Assembly: GCA_007922195.1 (NCBI GenBank)
Contig: ML682128.1
Location: 634,168 to 698,167 of the forward strand
DNA: 64,000 nucleotides
From: Podocnemis expansa
Taxonomy: Eukaryota > Chordata > Testudines > Podocnemididae
Reading direction: 5' to 3'
Position numbers and translations under genes: made by a program. This document shows positions 37,901 through 49,900 of the stretch, one piece after another. A model generated the notes under the pieces. That model saw only the letters and a program-made list of their open reading frames with translations, did not search any database and was not told where the DNA came from. Every line of letters begins with the position of its first letter. Position 1 is the first letter of the stretch.

Positions 37901-40900
37901 GGAAGGATGTGAAACCTCTGTTATTGGAGGTCTTTATGAAAAGGTTAGACAAACACCTAACAGCAAAAGTCTAGTTATTATGTAGTCCTGCCCTGAATTC
38001 TGCAGACTAGACTAGGTGATCTCTCAATGTTCCTTCCAGGCCCACACTTCTACAATTTCAATATTACCTTCAAACAGACAAGGAAGACTTACACGGAAGG
38101 AAGAGTAAAAGCTCCAAGTGTCTTCAGCCTGAATTTTAAAAACTGTTTGAAAACCAAAAGTGCAGGGGCACATGAATACAATTTCAAAAAAAGGACATCA
38201 AACATTTAGAAATTTCTAAAATGGCTTGAGTTCAGCTTGTGATTTGGGCCAAAATTTAGGCTCATTATTATTTAACCTGGACCTATTTTCTACTTTGTTA
38301 CTGTAAAATATTCTGCTGGATACCTATACATCCATCAGTCATAGGTCTTTTGCTAGTCAGAGCATGCTATGCAATCAACTTACCTGCTTTCCAAAATGTG
38401 GTAGGTCAGATTGCTTCCATTATCTACAGCTTTTTCCCATTGTACAGAATTTTTATTCTCCTCTGCTATTTTGGGGGTTCCTGGTTTACTTGGAACTCCA
38501 GCTATTGTGAAAAAAGAGAAAATATAGAATCCTTAAAACACAGTTGGTTGATAGACACACGTCATATTCCTCCAACAAAAAGTGACAAGACCAAGGAGTG
38601 GAAGGTCACAGAGCAAAACTTAGGCTGTATTCAGATGAGAGTTTTATTTCAAAACAACAGCCATTGTTTCAAAATAAAATTTCTTATGTCCACATGACGT
38701 TCCATTATTTAGAAACAACAGGACCCACTGTTTCGAAATAACAGTCGTTACTTCGAAACAGTAAAACCTCACTTGAAATCGAAATAGCTGTTGTTTTGAA
38801 ATACCTATTTCGAAACACCGGCGTTTGGACATATTGTTTCGAAACAACATATCCAAACGGCCTTATTTCGAAATAACCATTTCGAAATAACAGTTGTTTC
38901 GATAGCAGGCTTTCCCTTAATTTGAATTAACATTTTCTTAATTTGAATTAACTTATTTCAAAATAAGGACTTTATTTTGAAATTACGCATTTCAAAATAA
39001 CTTATTTCAAAATAACAGTTTACATGTGAACATAGCCTTAGAGATACACACAGATGTTGAAACACGTGAAGGAATCAGAGACTCGCACCTTTTAATCTAA
39101 AAGGATATCATGGAAAATGAAGCTTTGGATGGGAAACATCAAAAGTTTCCATCACATACATACATACAGACAGACTTCTGCTGGATTCACAAGTTCTTAC
39201 AACATTAAAGTATTTTATTTCAGTTCTATTCTCTCATTTCCCATCTTCCAGCTCTGAAAGAGTGCTCCTATTTGGGGGAGGGAAGATTATTTATTTTGTG
39301 ACTTTTTGGGAGAATTCATACAGAAGTAAATCAGTGATTCTCATAAGATGACTATTATCTGGAAAAAATACATTGAAAATGTTTAGTTTCACTGTCCAAA
39401 TAGTATTAATCTAAAATGACATGATTTTAAGTGCTTACCCTTTGTTTTGAAGCTTCCTGGAGGTGAAGTGCTTTTAGCTCCAGTTATGTAAATGACTACT
39501 GCTTGCACAAAGTAGTTGGTATCAGGAAGAACACCTGTGAGATTACATTTATACACAGGACCCGTTGTACAGCTCATGTTTGCAGGACAAAACCAGTTGT
39601 TTTTTGTTTGCCACTAGAAAAATAAGTGTCATCTTAGTCCATAGTCTTATTCAGTTAGGGCCTAACCCAATGCCTATTGCAATCAACAGTCTTCCTATTG
39701 ACTTCAGTGGACTTTGTTTTGAGCCCTTAGGGAACTGTGTCACAAATGGGAGGACTGGGAGACTACTGAGACCAGGGGAGCACTTACATGCTCCATTTTA
39801 ACAGGTGCTGAAAATTTTTACCTGCAAACCCTCTGTCTACAGGCTCAAGCCACCCAGAAATTTAATGTTAATCTTTTGAAATCTACGAAGCCTGGAAATC
39901 ACATCAGACAACAGAGTGAGTGATGTCCACACAGATGTGCAAGAGCAGGAGAGATCCAAAGCAGCCCTCCCCTTCTAGACCTGTGATTGGTCCACACCTT
40001 TGGCTCACTGTGAATTCGGCTTGCCATGCTGATCCTAAGCAAAGCCATCATGATTCTGATCAGCTCTATTAAGACACTCAAGCAATCTAGTAGAATCTAC
40101 GGCATCTTCTGACTACAACGGCTCAGATGCTAAACCCTAAGTTGTCATGTACATGGCTACCACTGTAGCATCGACTTCCACGTGCATTCTGTAGTACTCA
40201 TCTGTTTCTTCAACCAATTTCTCAATGTAAGAGATGAAAATAAAACTCATATGCTGTTTTTAAAAAATCATGGGAGCTCAGCTGTGGATTTCTGAGGACA
40301 GCACACACTGGAGAGTGCACAGTGGGGTTATTCTTTCCCCAAAGATTTCTGGATGACACGACCAAAAGCCACTGTGGAATTCCTGGAGAGAAGGCCTGCT
40401 GCAGTGATCACTCTCCCCTGTTCCCAGTCAGTGCTGCCTTCACCTAGCCCCTTGCTGGGATACAAGCACTGACATTATAGTCCCTGAATCACACAGGGTG
40501 AATCCTTAATTATATTCTCCTCTCTACAAGGCTGGACAGAATCTAGCCTTTAATCTGAAAAGGAAAAGGTATATTTTACCTTTTGCAACTCAAACCAGAA
40601 GCTGGTAATGTTGGCAAGCAAGGGAGACCTCCATTCTAACTGACAACTGGTGTTTCTGGCAATTATATTGACTGGGACAGCAGGAGTCTCAAATGTTGCT
40701 GCAAGCACTGGGGCACTCTCAGAAAACCAGTTCTCCTCTGGGTGAAAAGCAAGAACCTGACAGGAAAAAACAATGAAACATACAGTCTCAAGCCACTCTG
40801 AAAACCACATTTGTTTTGGTTTTGGTGGTTGTCCTCTGAGCAATGTGAATTAGCATGATAGCCATCCAAGTACCTTGCAATATTATTGAACTGCTTTGAA

Positions 40901-43900
40901 TGACATCGATATTCAGGGATAAATTAAGATGATGTATGGCCTGAAACCAACCATTCTTGGCCCTCCTACTAATGGTTTGGGATCTTGAGACAGAACTTCT
41001 GTTAGCTTCTAGCACTATCCAACAAACTCAGCTCCTCATTTTATCTTCCTCCCAGAACTTTTCCCTTCATATTCTTTTCTTGTTTGAGAGGCATTTATGC
41101 AAATATGTGGGTGGCACTCACTGAGTCCTTCGCCCTAGGTTTCAAATCATCAGTTACAATATCACTTATTCTGTCTCTAAAGGTCTCCTTCCTTTGTCTG
41201 TGGCCTGCTTGGACAGAGTCATTAATAGTGTCACACACCAGTGGAACTCAATGACCCACAAGAAATTGGGCATTTTTACCAAGAAAATGTTAAGGACCAT
41301 TCTCTGAACTCCCTTTTCCAGTGCACTTGTTAATTTGGAAGAAGCTTTCTCCTAAAGTCCACCAAACAGTCAACACCCTGCATGCATTTTTAGGCAATTA
41401 TTAATCTGATCCTGATAATACTAAAAAAAATAGCAGAGTTGGTATATTGCTTCCCCAGCAACTTATGTGCAATACACTTTTTTCATTTGATAATTTGCTG
41501 AAATGTGGAATCCATGTCTGTGTGTCCATCAACTTTCAATGAAACAATCAAGTATGGTTCTATGGATAAAACAGAAAGACCTGGATTCCACCAAGGGACC
41601 AAACATGCCTAGAAAATGATAACAACAACACTGTGATCCACAAAGCCTGAATTAGGCACCTAAGCTAATGCCTGCAGAGAAATATGCATCTTGAATGAGA
41701 ACCTCAAAAGCCAAAAGGCTAAGCAGGAAGCATTTTCAGCTAGTCTATGGGAGATGTTACAGAAGGGGTATGTCTTAAATCCCTGCCCGTCTCTTGAAAG
41801 TAGGTTCCTGAGGGCTGCAGGGAAGCAACAACCTTTGCTTAGCAATCCACAGCCAAGAACCCTCTCCAGGAGTCAGGTGGCTTAGGTGCCTAACTTTTTT
41901 TGTGAGAATGAATCAGATGCCTGCCACACTCCTCACAACTTTATACCTCTCACCCCGGTAGTTAGGGTCCTCACCTGGGATGTGGAAGAAGCCAGGTTTA
42001 ATCCATTCCACTGCCTCATTGGGAGAAAAGGTATCTTGCACTCCTCCCAGAAGAGTGCACTAACCACTGAGTTATGAGATGTTCTAATGTGGGTCTCCCT
42101 CAGTTTCTCTACTGAAGCTGTTCCACTGAGGATTAACTAAAGGAAGAGCTACTGGATCAGAGAATAAATCTGTAGCCTGGTGCTTAGGGCACCCTTATGG
42201 GAGACCAAGGGCCAAGTCCCACTGTACATATGACTTTATTTACACATAGTAGAAGAGTTTCAGCAGAAGATGCTGAGGAAGTCCCTTGTCAGGATGTCCA
42301 GTAGCTCCGTTGTCAGAGCATTCTCCTCAGATCTGTTGGAGACTCCTGTTCAAATCCTTTTTATCTCCCTTGGGCAGAGGTGGAACTGAACTTAGGTCTC
42401 CCACCTTCCACATGAGTGCTTTAACCATGAAACTAAAAAGCTGAAAGATGACCACCACCATTGACCAGATTTTGGATGTGACCCAATCCTGCAGGCAATC
42501 TTTGATCATGCCTGCCAAATCAGGCTCCACATACAAGATAGGTGCCCCTCCACTCATCCTCTGAGGAAAACAGGTATCTGAATGCCCTGAGGCAGCAGAG
42601 TGCATGCCAGGAGCTGGAACAATGATGGTGAGGGAACTTTTAACCTGAAAATTTAGGCAGTGAGTGACCTTAGCATCTACATCATTAGGTGGGATTAGTG
42701 AAGGAATTAGCATTAGTGAAGGATCTCAGATGCTAGACATTGACTTTTCAACCTTGAGTTCAGGTATCCAAATACTTTCGCAAACTGCTTTTTTGGAAGA
42801 ACTAGGAATTTTCTATTTTTCATTAAATAATTTTTTAAAAATAATAATAAAAATAATCATATAGGCCAAAGACCTGATCATACTGCTGGTGAAGTTGATG
42901 GAAAGTCCTCCACTGACCTCAAAGGATCAGGATGGAGGTTTTGCAGTGGTACGTCAAGATTTGACTCACTAAATTTTACATGTATGTATCTCATAGGAAC
43001 CTCTACTGCTATGTATAAAATAATACTGAAAAACTACCTTGCAGATAAGGTTGGCAGCAACCTGATTAATTCACAGCATGCTGCATGTCAGTGCCAAAGG
43101 AGAGAATTACTAGGTAAACATATTACAGCAGAGCCTTATATTTAAGAACTCGTGCATAAGTATTGTCACAAACAGAAAGAGCCAAAGCTCAGTTTTTAAG
43201 ATCTCATCTGAAAGACCCACACAAGGAGAAATGGATGAAGTTTTATCTATCTTCCTCAGAAAGCTGAAGGATTAAGACAACTCTGCCAGGGATTTAAACC
43301 CATGTTTACAAAATGCAAGTATGCTCTTGCTTTACAAACCAGTGACTTGGAAATGTGTTGGTTAATAAGTATATCATGCTTTCAGGCTTCTTGAGTAGAC
43401 AAAGTCACTTATAACATTACCTTGAATATGTTATTTGTTCCACCTGTGAGGCTGTTAATAGACCAGGCAAGTGTTCCATCTGGAAATTCCTTTTTTCTCA
43501 AAGGAGTTGTTGGAATTGGGGGTAAAAAGTTGACAGTAATTTGATAGCGGATAGATTCTACAGGTCCATTTGGCTGTGAAGGCTCACTCCAAGATATATT
43601 GATGGTGTTATCAGACAGAACCAGTGTCTCAGTGATGGTAACTGCCTCTGGAACTGAAACAGAGCACAAAACAAAAATCTTGTAGATTTGGGAGGAGGTT
43701 GGCAGGGGTTGTTTTCAGAGCAATCAGAAAGAAAGTATTATTATAGAGGACTTCAAATATACATAAAAATGTGACAGATGATTCATTTTTAATAGTTACA
43801 GGCTACCCCTACAAATCCTACACACAAAATCTACATCTTTGCACATCATAAAGTGTGCGCTGATTCAAAAGTTTTTTGAAGTACATAATAGGGTAATATA

Positions 43901-46900
43901 CCTTTGGGCTATCTATAGTTCCACCAGATAAACTTATGGCTATTCTTTGCCCGCCTGGCAGAAGTGCCATAGAACTCATGCTCTCTGCTAGATGCCTAAC
44001 TTGGATTTCAGAGATGCATTTTCTCTAGCCATCCATTAGGGAAAAAATGCCCACATACTGAAATCAGAAATTTTGCATGTTGATAATTTAACAATGTCTA
44101 AAGATAGAAACATGAAAGTTGGCTTGTTTTGTAGATCTTCTTGAAATATAAGAAGCGAGTCAAGTTTGAAGAAAACAGTTCAATAATTTTAATTTTATAA
44201 AATGTGCAGTTTTACACTTCTTTCTTTAATTTTGCTTTTCTTGATCTAAAAGTTAAATGGGGCCTTATATAAAGATAGCAAGATCTAAGAAGCCTGGTTC
44301 TGAGGATATCTGTGATTGAGAGGAACCTATCACAGAAGTAACATTTTCTATACAGCTCTCTCTCTCTCTAAACAAAATATCAGATGTTTCCAGGCACTAC
44401 AGATTTTTCTTAGCAGTACAACAGCATTGACCCTTATGATGTTAAGTAGTATTAGGCACACAGTGTAAGAACATATAAAATGACACTCTTCAAAATCTGA
44501 CAAGAAAAGTACAGCCATCCATATATAGGAAGAAACATTTACTAATGCATCAGTCAACCTAAAAATGAGATTTTAAATCCAACAGGTGCACTGCACTGAT
44601 ATTTTCTGTAGTGAAACCAATCATATATTCTTGTACTTCATTCAAATAAACTATTAGCTAATTTGTAAAAGAAATGCAAATAAAATATCAACTCATAAAT
44701 CATGGAATCACAACAGTAAGAAATGGAAAGGACTGTTAAACAAACCAAGTTCCTGCCCAACTAGTACCGTTTCCTACAATTTTTTCCTTCAGTGCATTGT
44801 TCTATCCAGTTTTACATGTATCAAGCAATGAGGCTTGCATCATTTCTGTTGAGAGAAGGGTAGTCCAACAGATCAAATGCTTAGCAAGTTTCCTATATTG
44901 CACCTAAATTTTTCTGCACTTGTTTTGATTTCATTTCACTTCTCTCAGATATGCCATCACACTATGGCATCTATTCCAAGCTACTTCCGGTAATGAAATA
45001 GGAGTGTTTTAATACTAATAAGGATGTGCACAGAATTGCAACTAGAGCTGTGTGACAGTTGTAGGTATTTTTCTGCAACTATTCAGTAACATTTTAAAAT
45101 TAGTTTATTACAGCCATGCTGATTTTACAGAGCTGTCCTCCAGCTCCTTTCCACAAAAAACTGAGTATGACAGAGATGATGAGACGTGTGGGTGGCAGGG
45201 TGGCAACTATGTAGGCTGTGATTAGGAAGTTAAGGTTAATGCCCTTCATTGTGGGCATTCGGCAATGGTATTTGGGGGACAGTTGCTAATCTCAGTTCAG
45301 GGATTCACATCACTAATATACAGTCATGGAGTGGCAGTTGGACAGCATTCATCCTTTTCAGTGGCCCAAATGTTCAAAGTGACAAGATATTTTGGATGTC
45401 TGGTTTTGGCTGAACAATTTGAGTAGACCTGATTCAGGCCCCTTCCAGTTGGGCACCCAATAAATGAGGCATCAAATTCACTAGTCACTCTGGAAAGTGT
45501 AGGGGGACCTTTTGTGGACTCTGCCAGAAATTGATAAGAAGTCATATTCCACATATCAGTGTGCAGATGGTTACAGAGGGATTGGTGAGGAGTAGTAGTT
45601 TGTTTTTCCTTATGCTTGCTGTACTTTTCGATTTCCTCTGACCTAATTCAGAGGTTATTTGCTGCTTAATTATGAGAAAACCATATTCTATCTGTTTGCA
45701 CAAAAATGGATTGAGCAAACTGATAGAAAACTCCACTCGCTAAACATTATATACTATCATTTGTGGCTTTGCTAAGGAAATACATACTCAATTGAGCTGT
45801 GTAAATCCAATAAACACTTTTTGCTGGTCAGATATCCATATCAGTTGGTAACTAGATGACCACTGAAAAAACAAAGCCTCTTTTGATATTTACAGATCAG
45901 AACGTTTGAACTGGTATATGGTGTATCCATATTGGTTTAGCAGGAAAATAATTATATAAACTGGGAATAAGACAGGTAAAATGTCAGCAGAGCGGGGACC
46001 CATTAACATGCAGGCGTCAGGGGACAACCCCCAGTGACTGCGTGTTAGGCGGACCACGTGTAAATGGGACCAATGTTCCCCCTAAGCTCCGCGCATGTGC
46101 ACGCAGCAAAAAGTACTCGCCAGCGCACAAATCAGTGCGGAGCCAGCAGCCAGGGACCCCGGCCAGCCTGAAGACACAGTCTTCGAGCTGGCAGGGAGCG
46201 GCAGGGATCTGGATGCATCCCCAGCTACTTCTGGACAAGCTGGGAAGCTTCCGCTGTGGCGGCCATCCAGGTCTGCTCCCTCCTCCCCCGCCCCGCGGCT
46301 TACCAGTGTGGTGGAAGCTCCTCTGCTTGTCCCGTGGCAGCTGGGGATGGATCCAGATTCCCCTGGCCTTCCAGCGATGGCGCAAAGTTTCTGCCACCAC
46401 TGGCAAGCTGCAGGGATCCGGATCCGTCCCCATCTGCCACCAGAATAGCAGAGGAGCTTCCGCTGCACCAGCAAGCTGGGGGGGGGGGTCAAGATGGCTC
46501 CTGCGGAGGAAGCTTCCCAGCTCGTCCAGAAGCAGCTGGGGATGCATCCAGATCCCCGCTGCTCCCTGCCAGCCTGAAGACTGTGTCCAAGGCTCATGAA
46601 AAGAAAAAGGCAACACTACTAAGGCTCACTTCACGTGTTTCCTGCCCCAGCCAACTTCTGCTTGTAGGCAGCATGCATTACTGAGTCCCACACGTTAACA
46701 TGCTCACTTTGGGGGACATGACCGGAGCATGCGTTAACCGGATCTGTGCGCTAACCACTCGCTTGTTAATGGGTCCCCACTGTACTGGGTTTTAAACAAA
46801 GCAGAGTCCCAAACACATCAGAACCAGGGGAATATGCTCTGTAAATCATTATCATCTTCTCCCACAGTTAATTTAATTTTTAGATGTATTTTCCATAAGT

Positions 46901-49900
46901 ACACTAATGCTTTGGCTACCAGATCATAAAATAGTCAAGTGATATTTGCATGGGTTCTATTGAAAGAAAAACAGATTACCTGCTAAGTAGTATGTGGAGT
47001 AATAGTGACACTCTGTGGCAAGACCTAAGTATTTCTTATTCTTAGCCCCATTTCCTTTGATTCTCCCCTTTTACAAATTTCTAAGAAAGAAAAGGTTGAT
47101 TCAAGCTTCACTCATTTTGCCATGAAAACAAAGAGAAGACAGAGAGGATCCACAAAAGTTGTGATGTGTTGGTAAAGAGGTTAGGAACATGAAGAAACTC
47201 TGACAGTATCTTGAATTCCCAGTGATAATAAAACTATTAAACACATGCAGAAAACTGAGAAAACAAAAGCCAGGAAACATACACATTCTGACAGTAGTGT
47301 GGAAGCTAGATTCCTTGGGAAAAAAAGCTTGATATTGCACATAAATGAAATCATTCTGAAATGCTGCCTGAGTCAAAATGAATCACTGTAGTTGTTTGGC
47401 TATTGGTTTATATCAGGGGTGGCCAAACTTACGGAACTCAAGAGCCGCACAAGTCGATTATTAAACCTTTGAGAGCCACACTGAGGCATATAAGCACATA
47501 TTTTTACCTACTCCAGAATTACTTAGCTTAAAATTCATTGCACACTTTGATTTTATCGTAAAAATAGGGCAAATATTGATCCACTAATGTCAGATTCTAA
47601 TAATTATTTAAGATTACCATGAAACTAGGCCTATACAGTAAAAATTTAGCTGTTGCTAGATGTATAATACGACAGGCTTGTGGCAAGCTTTTTTTTTTTA
47701 ATCTGGGCAGCAACTTGTCAACGCAGCAGGTAAAAACTCTCTGAGATGCTGATCTCTAAGTATTGCACAATGTTTTGAATTTCATTGTGGAATATGATGC
47801 TTCACAGCAGTAAGTTGTGCCAAAAATTGAAAGTAATCTATGTTCAGTTTTATACTTTTCTCCTTTATATTTTCATTTCTTAGTATTCCACATCATATTT
47901 AGGACTTGTAAAACATGATTTTATTTTAACAACGAGTATGCTGCATTAGGGCCTATGAGAAAATCTAAACATGCTATGGCTTCTCTGACCATGTCACGCT
48001 TCTCTCCCCTACCCCTGTTGCCGCTCCCCTGCCATCTCTTACCATGCTGCTGCTGCTCTGCTCTCCCCAACCATGCCGCACTTCTGCCTCCCACCACATC
48101 CTGGCACCTACCATGCCCCTGCTTTCCTGCCAACATTTCTGCCAGTAAACTTGTTCACTAAAATACTCATGCACAGTGAAGACAAAAGGTCTGAGGACTC
48201 AGACACAATTAATTTTAAAATGAGAGTAATAATAAGGGAAAATACTGCTCTCATCTTACTCCTGTGAAGAGATGCACACAGGGACACCTTTTCAACTTTT
48301 CAGAATCACAACAGATCAATGAGAATACATGGGGACAGAAAGTGCATGATCAGAGCCTGTTTCAGTAAGTGCTTTGAAGTCCATGCACAGAAGATACTAT
48401 GGAGAAAATCCCATTCAGTTTATTCAGTTTGGGGTCAGGCCCTGTATAAATTCTAAAGATCAATATTTGGTTTTTATAATACAAAGTAAAATCTTTATTG
48501 GTGAGAAATTTTTTTTCAGAAAGTTTACAACACAAGTTTCCATCCTCAGCCCTTCACAACAATTACGCTCTTGTCTAATGGGCTCAGATACCCATAGAGT
48601 CATTCATGAAGACTGCACTGAAATATAGATTTTGACTATACAACAAAAAAGAATTAATACATATTGAATACTATTTAATCAGTAGAAGTATAGTGCTGCT
48701 ATTGAAATTTGCAGTGAATGTAAATTATCTTGGTAATTGACTTAGTTATATTAATTACAATTTTCTTATAAAATAAATGTGCTAGCAGTTCCTTCTGCAA
48801 ACAGATGACATACTGATGTCTCAGGCACGCTTGTTCAATGGACTTAAGGAATTTTTCTTCTAAAGCCAGTTTTCAGTAGTGGTGATCTATCTTAAGTCTA
48901 AATCATTTTGCATGCTGAAAATGAACCATGATCCACAATAAGTACTTGTAACATTCTTTAAATAGAGAGGTTTTTTTTAATAACCTTTTGACAATAGTCA
49001 GTGGTTTTGGATGTAACACTTGTGTCAATTTTCAGTCATTTTTATTATTCTTATTTAATTCTCAAAATAGAAATACAAGAGAAATGATTTTGGATTATAT
49101 TACAATATCTGGAAATGCCAGGTGGTTTTTAAAAAAGAAAATTAATTTACAATTGCTTTTCAGGTTTAAATTGCTAATCATCATCACTTATCTGTAGTTC
49201 ATTGTAGACTTGCTCTTGATCAATTTATGTTGCCAGTTTTAAAAATATGTACCCAGAAAACAATATCAAAAAAGAAAAGTATTTAAAAAATCATGCACTG
49301 ATGTAATTAAAGACTGTGTCATAATGTAGCATATTGTGTGGGTAAACTGTAGAATCTGGCAGGTACTTGATCTGAGTGCTTGTCCTTCCACTTAACTGAT
49401 GACTTGCTTTTCCCTGCAGGCTCTCACAATGCTGCCCCTCCCCTCCCGGATCTCACCACGCAGCTTTTTCCTGCAGCTCTCACAAGGCTGCTCCTCCGCT
49501 GCTGGCTCTCACCATGTCGCTGGCTCTCTGCTGTCCCCAGCCACTGCAAATTTCTCACCCCTGGCTTCCGCCACGTTGCCCTTCCCTCTTGCGCTCTCCC
49601 AGGAGCTGCGATTTTTCTTTAAAGAGCCGCATGTGGCTCCCAAGCCACAGTTTGGCCACGTCTGGTTTATATCTTCTCAAGAAATCAATGAGCCAGAGCA
49701 TTTGGGAATATGGACACTCTCCGCAGATTAACTTCTTTTATATATTCTATATTTAGGGCTTCAGCTCTTCAGGGTTCATTACTTTTATTTTTCCAGGTGT
49801 TTTTAAGCAATTTTTGAGTGTTATGTAGATGCTCCAAAACTAGAGGTATTCATACTGGGTTAGACCAAAGGTCCATATAGTCCAGTGGTTGTCAAACTTT

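Noticed and set aside
46017..46616. 199-codon minus and 185-codon plus frames
   Set aside because: The element is palindromic, so each frame is a mirror of the other strand. No domain.
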